Assembly: GCF_002744735.1 (NCBI RefSeq)
Contig: NZ_KZ319339.1
Span: 372,001 to 436,000, forward strand
From: Marinobacter guineae
GTDB lineage: Bacteria > Pseudomonadota > Gammaproteobacteria > Pseudomonadales > Oleiphilaceae
Length of the DNA stretch: 64,000 nt
Direction of reading: 5' to 3'
In this document: one piece after another, positions 20,588 through 29,402 of the stretch
How positions within the stretch are numbered: position 1 is the first letter of the stretch
Layout of the letters: every line of letters begins with the position of its first letter
Made by a program: the position numbers and the translations under genes
The notes under the pieces: model-generated
Told to the model about the DNA's origin: nothing
The model's database searches: none
Seen by the model: the letters and a program-made list of their open reading frames with translations, nothing else

Positions 20588-21769
20588 ATGATCAAAAAGA
20601 CGCGTTCAAGTCAAAATGAGGAGAAAGTAACATCCAGGAATACTCGTATCCTGCTGCTCTACCACTGCAAAGCCAATACAGGCTATGCTATCGAAACACT
20701 GGAACGAACATTCTGGGAGATGGCAATCAAGCTCACCGGAACAGCAGATAATATTCATCTGTGTTACCCGTCCTATGAAGATGGCTACCCGACATATGTG
20801 CCAAAAGGTTTTAACCAATACTTCAAGCTCGATCCAAAAACACAAGATCTCAAGGAGCTAGAATCCTTCCGGAAATATATTCTTGCCAATCAGATAGACA
20901 TAATTTTTGGTTTTGACCAGCCACCTGAACGAGCCTACTATAAGGCTGCTCGTCAAGCGGGTGTATCGAGGATTATCTCTTATTGGGGCGCACCAATGAG
21001 CAGCCCGAATCACGGGCTAAAGCTCTGGCTAAAAAGGTTACAAAACAAATTTTATACGAACCAACCCGATTTATATATTTTTGAGTCTTTCGCGATGCAA
21101 GCATCAGCCTTTGGTGGCCGCGGAATTCCAAAATCTCGCACATCAGTCTGTTATCTTGGCGTAGACACAAAGAAGTTCTGTCCCAATTCCGAAGATCGTT
21201 ATTACGCACATAATGTGCTTGGCATCGACCGATCACAGAAACTGATTTTTTATTCTGGCCATTTTGAACCACGGAAAGGCGTTTCAGTAATTGTCGAGGC
21301 AGCAAATCAAATAGTTCGAGAGCGACAGGACATTACCTTTATCTTGTTTGGAAATCAGCCTGGACAGGAACGTCCCTATGCTGAACAATTAACCCCTGAG
21401 GCGCGCGATCACATCATCTTCGGAGGTTACCGTAAAGATCTAAACCGCATACATAGAAGTTGTGCTGCTGGAGTAATCGCTTCCACTGGCTGGGATTCTT
21501 TTACAGTTTCATCACTAGAAATGCAGGCCAGCGCATTACCATTATTGGTCTCCGATCTTCCAGGCCTCAATGAGACCATTGAAGATGGTGTAAGCGGTTA
21601 TCTATTTGAACCTGGCAATAGTGGGTCGTTCACAAAGCTTTTAAATGATCTATTGAACGATTATCAGCTTAGGACAAGACTCTCGAATGGTGCTCATGAA
21701 AGAATACAACGGATGTTTAAACAGCAACAGCAATTAGAACGGTTAATCGAATTTGCAAACTGTCATTAA
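20588..21769 (+). CDS. Family 4 (GT-B) glycosyltransferase
   Basis: The 393-residue protein has a Rossmann-like N-terminal domain (ILLLYHCKANTGYAIETLER) and a GT4 C-terminal domain. The latter includes LIFYSGHFEPRKGVSVIVEA, IIFGGYRKDLNRIHRSC and DSFTVSSLEMQASALPLLVSDLPGLNETI, which holds the sugar-nucleotide Glu. It closes the plus-strand operon. From about 20500 the base composition becomes more AT-rich and remains so to about 25000, spanning several genes. The 200 bases after it (21770-21969) lie between convergent genes and show only AT-rich sequence without a clear terminator. Confidence 0.8.
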   Translation: MIKKTRSSQNEEKVTSRNTRILLLYHCKANTGYAIETLERTFWEMAIKLTGTADNIHLCYPSYEDGYPTYVPKGFNQYFKLDPKTQDLKELESFRKYILANQIDIIFGFDQPPERAYYKAARQAGVSRIISYWGAPMSSPNHGLKLWLKRLQNKFYTNQPDLYIFESFAMQASAFGGRGIPKSRTSVCYLGVDTKKFCPNSEDRYYAHNVLGIDRSQKLIFYSGHFEPRKGVSVIVEAANQIVRERQDITFILFGNQPGQERPYAEQLTPEARDHIIFGGYRKDLNRIHRSCAAGVIASTGWDSFTVSSLEMQASALPLLVSDLPGLNETIEDGVSGYLFEPGNSGSFTKLLNDLLNDYQLRTRLSNGAHERIQRMFKQQQQLERLIEFANCH

Positions 21770-21969
21770 AGCTCGTACAGATTAGGATGGTAATCCACTC
21801 TATTATTCCAGCTCTGACGAGGAGATTTCCGTTGACATATTCTATTAATGAACAGCATCATCACCACACCATCTAAGAATAGTTAACAATTTCACTACGT
21901 CTGGAAGGCTTTACGAATTTACATTAGGGATTTTAAAACAGTCGACTCGAGTATCATTTCAATATTTTA

Positions 21970-22899
21970 TTAAAGTTTTAATAATTTTAAATTACCCCAA
22001 AAAGATAAGCCGCGAGCCCACAAATATAAAAATGACAGGCCCATGTGAACTGCCCTACCATAGACTCCTATCTTTGAAGGTGTCTTATGTAATGAAAAAT
22101 ACAACAAAAGTATACCAGCAACAAACAATATTAAATACGAAAAATAATAATTTTCAAGAAATAGAGAAACGATAAAGGTTATATTAGTCAACACAAACAA
22201 CAGCGAAAAAAGCGCCGTTTTTGAAGTGAACAGATTGCTTAAACTTTGGAAATCCCCTTTTCCGTGCCAAAACTCTCTTCTCACGAAGCTCTTAAGATCA
22301 TGCGGATAACCAATATGGATGGCCTCTAGATCTGAATCATACAAGATTCGTGCGCCATTTTTTTTCATACGGACACAGAAATCATAGTCCTCGCCGGTTT
22401 CTAACCGCTCATCAAAACCCTTGCATTCTAAAAAAAGGTCTTTGCGTACGATCATATTTCCTGTGCCAACATAGTTCACCACTTTTGACTCTTTATTGCG
22501 CAAAAGTGGTTTAAACCAATACTTGTGTATCAGGTAAGGACTTTCTGGAACAGCCAAGGCTCCTCCAACGACGTCAGATTCCTCGAGGTACTGCACCATG
22601 CATGAAGAAAATTTCTGGGCCCACTGCTTTGTAAGCCTAACGTCTGCGTCATTAAAAACCAGTATTCTTCCTTTTGCATAAGATGCCCCAACGTTACGCA
22701 ACCCTCCCACGGTTTTCGTTGGCTCCACAATAACCAGATCTGCAATCTCTTTTGCCATCTCTGTGGTTTGATCGTCTGAACCATTATCAACAACTATTAT
22801 CTCATGCGATATATGCGCTACCGACTCTCGAATAGCATTCAACGTATGAGTAATCTCGTGCTCTTCATTTAGAGTAGGTATAATAAAGCTAACATCCAT
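21970..22899 (-). CDS. Family 2 glycosyltransferase with C-terminal membrane helices
   Basis: The 309-residue protein begins MDVSFIIPTLNEEHEI, with EIIVVDNGSDDQTTEMAK, a conserved GGLRNVGASYAKGRILVFNDADV (acidic DAD metal site) and ETGEDYDFCVRMKKNG. The C-terminal 80 residues contain three or four hydrophobic helices, and a charged RREFWHGKGDF segment precedes them. This plan is shared with dolichol-phosphate-mannose-synthase-like and EPS transferases. It follows the secreted-protein gene by 6 bases and is the last gene of the minus-strand block starting at the phosphatase gene. Substrate unknown. Confidence 0.82.
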   Translation of the reverse strand: MDVSFIIPTLNEEHEITHTLNAIRESVAHISHEIIVVDNGSDDQTTEMAKEIADLVIVEPTKTVGGLRNVGASYAKGRILVFNDADVRLTKQWAQKFSSCMVQYLEESDVVGGALAVPESPYLIHKYWFKPLLRNKESKVVNYVGTGNMIVRKDLFLECKGFDERLETGEDYDFCVRMKKNGARILYDSDLEAIHIGYPHDLKSFVRREFWHGKGDFQSLSNLFTSKTALFSLLFVLTNITFIVSLFLENYYFSYLILFVAGILLLYFSLHKTPSKIGVYGRAVHMGLSFLYLWARGLSFWGNLKLLKL

Positions 22900-22905
22900 T
22901 GGAAA

Positions 22906-23775
22906 CTATTCTATTTGTAAATCAACTTGTCTAGGGGGTGATTTAAAGTCTAACGAGTTCCAGCTACCGATGTAGGGATGGCCCTCCGAATCATAATTGC
23001 TTGGCCGATCCGACGTCATGATTATGTTATCTATGTACAGAGACTGGGTACGTGGAGCTTTACCATTCCAATACGTAAAGAAGAAAAGTGAGTCCGCCCA
23101 ATCAGGGCTATTAGTCAAAGTCTGAACATCTTCACCGTTCCAAACTAGATTGTCATCAATCCATAATCTAAAGTGCGCTAGGCCACCCTCTGATTTCGGG
23201 ACTGAATCAAAAGAAACTCCAATTTCAACTTTGAACCACTTATCTCTTGGTAGCAAGAAATCCTTATTTTCCTGAGTACCCATGTAACGCCAACCACGAG
23301 CTGCCGCACCTTCCTTGATGTATCGATAAACAGCGCCATTGAAGGATTCGTCATCCATGATCTGAAAGTCATTAAATCCAGCGGTAGCTTCAGGTATTGC
23401 AGCTCTCGTACGAACACGAAGGAATTTTAAAGCTCCATTTCCTTCTGCATAAAAAACAAAGTCACTGGGAACGTACATGTAAAACGATGCCCAGAATTCA
23501 TCACCTTTAAAAAGATTCTCAGGAAAATTTAAGATACCACCCCAATAACCAAAACCCGCTTCGCCTTCTAAAACTGTCATCTTCGCACTGAGGCTTCCAT
23601 CTAGCGAAACTTTGTCGCTGAAAGCTGTTCGACCAGCCGCTCCATCAAAGGTAGACTGAGTCTCGGCTTTGCTACCAACTGCTCCGTCATTAAAATCTAT
23701 GATCCGCGTCCATGCACTTGCGTAACCTGCCGACAGAAGAAAGGTTACGATTAAACACCGGATTATCAGTTTCAT
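22906..23775 (-). CDS. Secreted jelly-roll protein, possible polysaccharide lyase or glycan-binding protein
   Basis: The 289-residue product has a clear type I signal peptide (MKLIIRCLIVTFLLSAGYASA, cleavage after ASA at about 21). The mature part is rich in alternating beta-strand patterns: FWASFYMYVPSDFVF, KWFKVEIGVSFDSV, HFRLWIDDNLVWNGEDVQTL, LFFFTYWNG and SLYIDNIIMTSDRP. That pattern resembles concanavalin-like beta-sandwich domains of glucanases and heparinase-type lyases. I cannot identify catalytic residues with confidence. In EPS clusters such genes often encode lyases that trim or clear the polymer in the periplasm. The position between two glycosyltransferase genes fits that role. 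Function is an inference. Confidence 0.5.
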   Translation of the reverse strand: MKLIIRCLIVTFLLSAGYASAWTRIIDFNDGAVGSKAETQSTFDGAAGRTAFSDKVSLDGSLSAKMTVLEGEAGFGYWGGILNFPENLFKGDEFWASFYMYVPSDFVFYAEGNGALKFLRVRTRAAIPEATAGFNDFQIMDDESFNGAVYRYIKEGAAARGWRYMGTQENKDFLLPRDKWFKVEIGVSFDSVPKSEGGLAHFRLWIDDNLVWNGEDVQTLTNSPDWADSLFFFTYWNGKAPRTQSLYIDNIIMTSDRPSNYDSEGHPYIGSWNSLDFKSPPRQVDLQIE

Positions 23776-23954
23776 GGCAATTTTACCTAAACTAAGCGGT
23801 ACGAATGGACTAATATAATGTTTGATTTCACTATTTTTTACAAACCTGTTTTCAATATTTTAAGCGCATATGCAGCATGGGTCTCATAACTACAAATCGT
23901 TACCTGCGGTCACTTTGTGTTAATTAGAGTCGATGCCCCTGATTTAGAAGACAT

Positions 23955-24959
23955 TCACCGCCAGTTTGCGACGGCAGCCAACAGGTCGCGCATCATCCTG
24001 TCGTGCCCCTTTAGACTGTCCGCATACTCGAACCCGTTTATAGCAAGGTTACGATAGAGGTTTTGGTCATCTCTCAACCTCTCCAAGGAGCGAGCCAAAG
24101 AGGTAGGATCGTCGGGAGGTACTAACAATACATGCCTCTCGTGTTCAAGCAAACCTTTTGTTGAACTTCCATCGGTAATGACGACGGGTTTTCGGAACAA
24201 CATCGCCTCTAGATAAACGCTTATACCCGCAGGCTGCAGGGACTCTGGGACAATTGGCACTACAACATTGAAGCAGTCGGCCATAATCTTATACCAATCG
24301 TCTTTATCTAAATAGTCTTGGATGATGGTAACGTTTAAAGGGAACTCGTGCTGGGTGAACCGGGTGTTGTGCTTTTCGGCAAGCTCTTTTGGCAAAAGAA
24401 TTTTAACTGGAATATCAATCAGTTGTGCAGCTTTTATCAAAGTATCGATATCTCTTTGACTTGCGCCGCAACACAGTACATACCCCATATTTCTTACATT
24501 ATACTTTTCGTACACCCCATAATTATTTGCTTTGAAAGGCAGATACCGACACTTTTCTGGATTCAAATTATAATTTTTCTGATATCCGCTCCAGTCCTTG
24601 TGAATCATCAGGTAACCACTCGCAGATTTTAGCAATAGCGATTTAAAAAACGCAGTGACTTTTTCATGCTTCTTTTTTGGAAACTTTAAGATAATGTCAA
24701 AAATAAATATTTTTTTAGTTGGCCTTATTATTTTAATGAAAAAAATAGAAATTAACGTCAAAATTGTTGAGGATGTGAAAACTATTGAATCATATCCCTT
24801 CAATCGGAATATGATATTTTTCAATGAAGAAAAAGCACTCCAAACGCTTGAATTATCGAATTTTTGAAATCCAACTTCAACGTCTTCTGTTGAGTAAGGC
24901 CGTAAATCAACTGTTGCCAAGACTCTAGGCTTGTTTTTTGAAATAACTCTATTCTTCAA
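23955..24959 (-). CDS. GT-B type glycosyltransferase
   Basis: The 334-residue protein has a variable N-terminal half with a hydrophobic stretch (ILTLISIFFIKII) and a recognisable GT4-like C-terminal half. The latter shows YVLCCGASQRDIDTLIKAA, VTIIQDYLDKDDWYKIMADC, VVPIVPESLQPAGISVYLEAMLFRKPVVITD and a HVLLVPPDDPTSLARSLERL ending. The E-x-M-L-F-R-KPVV block takes the place of the usual E-x7-E donor loop. Strongly AT-rich codon use in the first 150 codons contrasts with the flanking sulfotransferase genes. The 179 bases after the stop (23776-23954) contain no gene. Confidence 0.7.
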   Translation of the reverse strand: MKNRVISKNKPRVLATVDLRPYSTEDVEVGFQKFDNSSVWSAFSSLKNIIFRLKGYDSIVFTSSTILTLISIFFIKIIRPTKKIFIFDIILKFPKKKHEKVTAFFKSLLLKSASGYLMIHKDWSGYQKNYNLNPEKCRYLPFKANNYGVYEKYNVRNMGYVLCCGASQRDIDTLIKAAQLIDIPVKILLPKELAEKHNTRFTQHEFPLNVTIIQDYLDKDDWYKIMADCFNVVVPIVPESLQPAGISVYLEAMLFRKPVVITDGSSTKGLLEHERHVLLVPPDDPTSLARSLERLRDDQNLYRNLAINGFEYADSLKGHDRMMRDLLAAVANWR

Positions 24960-24997
24960 AGCTCTACTCCTGGCATAGTGGAACGTAGTTCTGAATA

Positions 24998-25825
24998 CTA
25001 GGATCTTTCCAAAAGGCGATCATTAAAAAATTCAACATCCTCTGCTATCATCGTTGCTAACGAACTGTACAGTTCCTCAGGAATCTTCACTCGATTGTTG
25101 TCCGCGTTAGAATGCTCCTCAATAGCTGGAGACTGCCAATTTGAGTCAACCTGTAAAAAGTCAAGTATGCTTGCCAGGAAACTCTTCGGGTCATTCACTA
25201 GATCTTGGTAGAAAAATAGTCGAAATCTGTCACCAAATTGCCTCTCCCACGTGGGCACGGTATTTGAGTAAGACGAGCGAATTTGATTAGTCGGCTTCAA
25301 CATAGCTCGACGCAACGATTCAATATCTTCGCCTATCTTTTCGTTACGCCACCGATAGTTCATTTTCAAACCCGACCAAGCTCTTTCCACTGGATCACGC
25401 AATATCATAAAAATCCTGCAATGGTCGGGCACCGATTCGTAAACATAGCGGACGCCTTCTTCATCCAGAGTCGAATAGGCCGGAGTTAGTTCACCTCTGA
25501 TTCTAAAATCATCTTTGGGGAAAAGGCTTCGATACCATGCGGCATCTTTTGATTTGAAATTATACCGCAACAACCAAAGAAGCGTTTCCAGCGACGGGCG
25601 CTCCTTTAAAAAACGCATCCGGGAAATAGACCCGCCCCAGGGGTATTCTTCGATTCCGGCAAGTTCCGGATGAGGGCGGGCGAAATTGAAGTAGTGAAGT
25701 TCCTTGATAACTGGCAACCAGATCTCGGGGTGATGTACAAGCTGGTCGTAAAGCCAGGTTGTACCTGCCTTTTGTGCGCCAATACAAATGAAGTCGGGGC
25801 CAGAAGTCCGTTCCGCCTTTTTCAT
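24998..25825 (-). CDS. Sulfotransferase
   Basis: The 275-residue protein carries the PAPS-binding loop IGAQKAGTTWLYDQL at residues 15-30 and the 3'-phosphate motif ILRDPVERAWSGLKMNYRW at about 140-160. A conserved GELTPAYSTL precedes it, where the catalytic-base region is expected. This is the classical Sulfotransfer_1 plan of cytosolic and Golgi-type carbohydrate or small-molecule sulfotransferases. One base separates its start from the stop of the second sulfotransferase gene upstream, so the two are co-expressed. Together they argue that the exported polymer is sulfated, a frequent trait of marine EPS. Confidence 0.85.
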   Translation of the reverse strand: MKKAERTSGPDFICIGAQKAGTTWLYDQLVHHPEIWLPVIKELHYFNFARPHPELAGIEEYPWGGSISRMRFLKERPSLETLLWLLRYNFKSKDAAWYRSLFPKDDFRIRGELTPAYSTLDEEGVRYVYESVPDHCRIFMILRDPVERAWSGLKMNYRWRNEKIGEDIESLRRAMLKPTNQIRSSYSNTVPTWERQFGDRFRLFFYQDLVNDPKSFLASILDFLQVDSNWQSPAIEEHSNADNNRVKIPEELYSSLATMIAEDVEFFNDRLLERS

Positions 25826-25826
25826 G

Positions 25827-26678
25827 TCACAACTCCCACTGTTGATAGGTTTTACCGGTCAGCTGGGAAAGCGATCCTACTCGTTCTCTGAAGTAATCGC
25901 GGAAACGAGTTCGGACTGCGGCCATCTCCTCCATGCTCAGAACCTCAGTTGCTTCAGTTTCCGACATATCGGCGCCCCACTCCCGCAGTTGCTTTGGTAC
26001 TGCTCCAGACAAAGAATCCCAGGTTCTAGAGTGGCGAACCCGATTAAGAAGCCCCCGGCCCCGGGCCTTTTTGAACCTCTCCGGCGCCTGATTGGCCGCT
26101 ATCGTGTCACCGATAGGCACATCCGAATCGATCTCCATCCAGTCAAATATATCACTCATGACTTCCTCAGCATTACTGATGAGCTCTTCAAACGTCAGTG
26201 TATAGACGCGGTCTGCACCAAAAAGTCGAAAATACGGCTCCAGTTGCATCGCATAGTCGGAATAGCCAAGGTACATCGGATCTTTTTCTATCGCACGCAT
26301 GATGGTCCTCGTCTCACCATAAAAATGAAGGTCCCTGACTGCATGGCGATAATGGCTGAACAACCGCTTGATGGGGTCTCGCATTATGTAAAGAATACGG
26401 GCGTCATTATTGTAATGGTGGATGCGCTCGGCAACGCCGGTATAGGTGGGTAGTTTGGTATAATGCGTGCTCGATTCGCCACGATAGGTTGCCGAATCAG
26501 CACCTTCAAACAATGCGTTGTATTCTTGGTCTGTGCGCCCTTTCCACAGTTCGGGGACGAAGTAACCCGGTTCTTTTTCAGGTGACATATAAATTGCAGG
26601 ATGGCGCTCGAGATACTCATGCAATGTTGTAGAGCCTGATTTCATGGCGCCCACCACGAATAAATTAACTTGAGTCAT
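25827..26678 (-). CDS. Sulfotransferase
   Basis: The 283-residue product begins with the PAPS loop VVGAMKSGSTTLHEYLERHP (residues 9-28). It has the 3'-phosphate motif YIMRDPIKRLFSHYRHAV at about 105 and GESSTHYTKLPTY in between. It shares the overall plan with its downstream neighbour but is clearly a separate enzyme, so two positions or two sugars may be modified. The start codon overlaps the stop of the flippase gene (shared base at 26678). The acceptor is unknown; the operon context points to the EPS. Confidence 0.85.
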   Translation of the reverse strand: MTQVNLFVVGAMKSGSTTLHEYLERHPAIYMSPEKEPGYFVPELWKGRTDQEYNALFEGADSATYRGESSTHYTKLPTYTGVAERIHHYNNDARILYIMRDPIKRLFSHYRHAVRDLHFYGETRTIMRAIEKDPMYLGYSDYAMQLEPYFRLFGADRVYTLTFEELISNAEEVMSDIFDWMEIDSDVPIGDTIAANQAPERFKKARGRGLLNRVRHSRTWDSLSGAVPKQLREWGADMSETEATEVLSMEEMAAVRTRFRDYFRERVGSLSQLTGKTYQQWEL

Positions 26679-28171
26679 TACACTTTATCCACTTTGCTTT
26701 GCCTTACTTTAAGCAGCAGACCAAAGGTATCTTTGATCTGGCTTAGGGGAATAACTCCCAGTGCTACAACGAGCAGCGGAAACATGAGCGAAAGCGCCAA
26801 GGCGACTGCGAAGGGGGGCCAGAATTGAACTAGGTAAAATTTTAGCGCGACTAACACAACAGCCAAAATAAGCGCCGTAACCGGCGGATACCAGCGTAAT
26901 CCCATGTCGAATTCTTTGAATGAGAACCAGTGAATGGCCAGCAGCCGGATAAAGAAAGTGATAGTAGTCGCCCAGGCGGCGCCATACAGACCAAAGAATG
27001 GAATAAGAACGGCGTATGCTAGCAGGCAGAATAAGGCGCTGACCATCGTGATACTGCCAAAGTAGTGGGTTTTCGCTTTTACGAAAAGGCCCATATTGAT
27101 GAAGCTGGTCCAGGCCAGGAAAACATAACCCATCAAGATGATCGGCACGAGCTCGGCCGCGCCCCAATAGGCTGGATCAGACATTACTCTTAGAACAGGG
27201 TCTACCCAAACGCTGATACCAAGGGCAACGTACATCACAAGTACCGATACGAGCGAAAAGACCTTCTCGAACATCGGGTGATGGTCGGAATTTCTGTAGA
27301 TTTTGTACCGTTCCGCGTCCCACATTGTGAGGAATGGAGACCAGCCAAGCGCGAAGAGCATGAAGCCAAATTTATAAGCTAATGCATAGATACCCACAGC
27401 TTCAAGGTTCAGATTGACGCGAATGAAGTAGCGATCTCCATAGGTGATCACGAACATGCTTAGCGCTGCCAGAATGATTGGTGCGCTAAATGTAAGTAAT
27501 TGCTTTGCCAGGCTCCAGGAAAAACTAAAGCGCCTATACCGCATAACGGCCAGGGTAACTGTCAGCGCGCTGATAAAAGTGGCCAATACTGACGCCACAG
27601 CAACGCCCTCTACGCCCAGGCCCAAATACACTAGAAAATAGAGGTTCAGGGAAATCTGGAGGAATAGCTTCCAGAGTGAGAAACCCAGAACCAGGTAGGC
27701 TTTCGACTCGGCGCGCAGAAAAGCCAGTGGTATCTCGAGTACTCCTCCAAAAAACAGGGTCAATGAAAATAGAGCCACCAGGTGACTGTAGTCGTCACTC
27801 CCGAACAACACACGGCTCAGCAGTGCCGCGCCTACAATCAGCATCAGAACACCCAACAAGTGCGTCCCCGCTACCATTCCATAGGCGCTACCCAGAACTC
27901 TGGATCGTTCATCATCCGAGTCCGCTAGGCCATAATAGCGCAGGAAACTCTGGCCGATTCGCGCACCAAAAAATATGGCGCTGAACTCAACCAGCATGGT
28001 GAGCAGTTCGATGACCCCATAGTCGCTGGGTGCCAGGTATCGGGTATAAATTGGCAACAGCGCGAATCCCGCCAGCGCTCTAGCCACCATCGCCAAACCA
28101 TAGATGGCAGTTTGGCTCAGAAAGCGTTTACCAAGCTGTCCGTGGGTCTCGCTTGACGCGTTTTCACCCAT
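26678..28171 (-). CDS. Wzx-type polysaccharide flippase
   Basis: This hydrophobic protein of about 497 residues has twelve or more predicted membrane helices and belongs to the polysaccharide-transport/MATE-like superfamily. Typical pieces: LYTRYLAPSDYGVIELLTML near the N-terminus, FSAPIILAALSMFVITYGDRYFI and AVGIYALAYKFGFMLF in the middle. It would flip undecaprenyl-linked repeat units across the inner membrane. I start it at ATG 28171, 9 bases after GGAG and overlapping the upstream stop (ATGGGTGA), rather than the ATG 21 bases earlier. The adjacent O-antigen-ligase-type gene and the Wzz gene complete a Wzx/Wzy-dependent pathway. Confidence 0.85.
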   Translation of the reverse strand: MGENASSETHGQLGKRFLSQTAIYGLAMVARALAGFALLPIYTRYLAPSDYGVIELLTMLVEFSAIFFGARIGQSFLRYYGLADSDDERSRVLGSAYGMVAGTHLLGVLMLIVGAALLSRVLFGSDDYSHLVALFSLTLFFGGVLEIPLAFLRAESKAYLVLGFSLWKLFLQISLNLYFLVYLGLGVEGVAVASVLATFISALTVTLAVMRYRRFSFSWSLAKQLLTFSAPIILAALSMFVITYGDRYFIRVNLNLEAVGIYALAYKFGFMLFALGWSPFLTMWDAERYKIYRNSDHHPMFEKVFSLVSVLVMYVALGISVWVDPVLRVMSDPAYWGAAELVPIILMGYVFLAWTSFINMGLFVKAKTHYFGSITMVSALFCLLAYAVLIPFFGLYGAAWATTITFFIRLLAIHWFSFKEFDMGLRWYPPVTALILAVVLVALKFYLVQFWPPFAVALALSLMFPLLVVALGVIPLSQIKDTFGLLLKVRQSKVDKV

Positions 28172-29402
28172 GGTTGGCTTCTCCAATAACATCTTTGTAG
28201 ATTGACTCTATCCGCAACGTATAATCCTTTGGCGAGAAAACTTGGATCACCCTGGCCTGGCCTCTACGCGCCATGGCTCCCCGCATCTCCTTGTCTGACA
28301 CTAATTGATCAAGCTTGTGAGCAAATGTGCTCACATCGGTTGGTGAGACCACGAAACCTTCAACGCCGTCCTTAACCAATTCCGGCGGCGCGCCCAAGTC
28401 AGATATGATCACGGGCTTTCCACATGCCATCGCCTCCGTCACCACAAGCCCAAAAGGTTCCGGTTCAATCGAGGCGTGAACAATGATGTCAGAGGCTTCG
28501 TAAAGCGCGCGTACCTCTTTAACAAATCCGGTAAAGGTTACCCGGTCTTCAATACCATGGGTTTTCGCAAACTGCCTCACTTCCTCCTCGTAACCAGCAC
28601 CAAAGCCTTCTGTTGCACCGCCAACAATCAAAACACGGATCGAATCGGTACTCTTCATGGAAGATACTGCCTGCAAGAACTCCAACTGACCTTTCCATCG
28701 AATGACACGACCGAAAATCGAAATAACGCACTCGTTGTCCGCGATGCCCCATTTTTTACGCGTTTGCCACCTAAGCTCTGGACCGGCTGGCACCAGGAAT
28801 TGGTCGGCAACCGGATTGTGAGCGGTGATAAGCCTGTCGTTGGGATAACCTCGAGCCACTGCAGCCGCCGATACGTAATCCGAAATCGACAGGTATCGGT
28901 CTACTCTGAACTGAAGCAGACGTTCCATGAGACTCGGTGGTTCGCCCGGGATACCATGAAAATGCCAGATTAAAGGAGTGCGGGTAATTACTGCTGCCAG
29001 CAAGACAAAGACACTGTTGTTAGAGTGGACCACGTCAATTCGGTGTTTACGGATTAGTCGACAGATCCTGAATACGTAAGGCAGGTTTTTAACCACATTA
29101 ATAACCGTAAAAACGTAGGCCATTAATTTCCGAATCCAACGACTTCTGATACGGGCGATCCGGGCTTGATTTCGGAAATGGTTTACGTAGGTGTATCCCG
29201 GCGCACTGGATTCCGTTTCGATTTCGCCAGTATCCAGCCAGTCATCCACATTGCCATCGATCGCCGATACTACGACGGGCCGGAATTTCGGGCTAAGGTT
29301 CTTCGCTATGCTCATGAGTACAACCAGAGCGCCACCAAAAGACAGCCCCTGGTCCACCAACAGGACATTACTCGGCTTATCGACTTCGTTGTGTTCGGTC
29401 AT
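28164..29402 (-). CDS. Family 4 (GT-B) glycosyltransferase
   Basis: Start at ATG 29402 (MTEHNEVDK) overlaps the stop codon of the upstream ligase gene (ATGA); a longer open frame to 29504 would run 100 bases into that gene. The 412-residue enzyme shows GLSFGGALVVLMSIAKNL, the DVVHSNNSVFVLLAA and LIWHFHGIPGE acceptor-domain segments, ISIFGRVIRWKGQLEFL, and the donor-site block EPEPFGLVVTEAMACGKPVI. It is a typical retaining transferase of EPS and O-antigen operons, acting before the repeat unit is flipped. Sugar specificity cannot be read from sequence. Confidence 0.87.
   Translation of the reverse strand: MTEHNEVDKPSNVLLVDQGLSFGGALVVLMSIAKNLSPKFRPVVVSAIDGNVDDWLDTGEIETESSAPGYTYVNHFRNQARIARIRSRWIRKLMAYVFTVINVVKNLPYVFRICRLIRKHRIDVVHSNNSVFVLLAAVITRTPLIWHFHGIPGEPPSLMERLLQFRVDRYLSISDYVSAAAVARGYPNDRLITAHNPVADQFLVPAGPELRWQTRKKWGIADNECVISIFGRVIRWKGQLEFLQAVSSMKSTDSIRVLIVGGATEGFGAGYEEEVRQFAKTHGIEDRVTFTGFVKEVRALYEASDIIVHASIEPEPFGLVVTEAMACGKPVIISDLGAPPELVKDGVEGFVVSPTDVSTFAHKLDQLVSDKEMRGAMARRGQARVIQVFSPKDYTLRIESIYKDVIGEANHG

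Noticed and set aside
24655..24867. Small AT-rich plus-strand frame inside the glycosyltransferase gene at 23955-24959
   Set aside because: Lies wholly antisense to a recognisable gene and encodes only low-complexity hydrophobic sequence.
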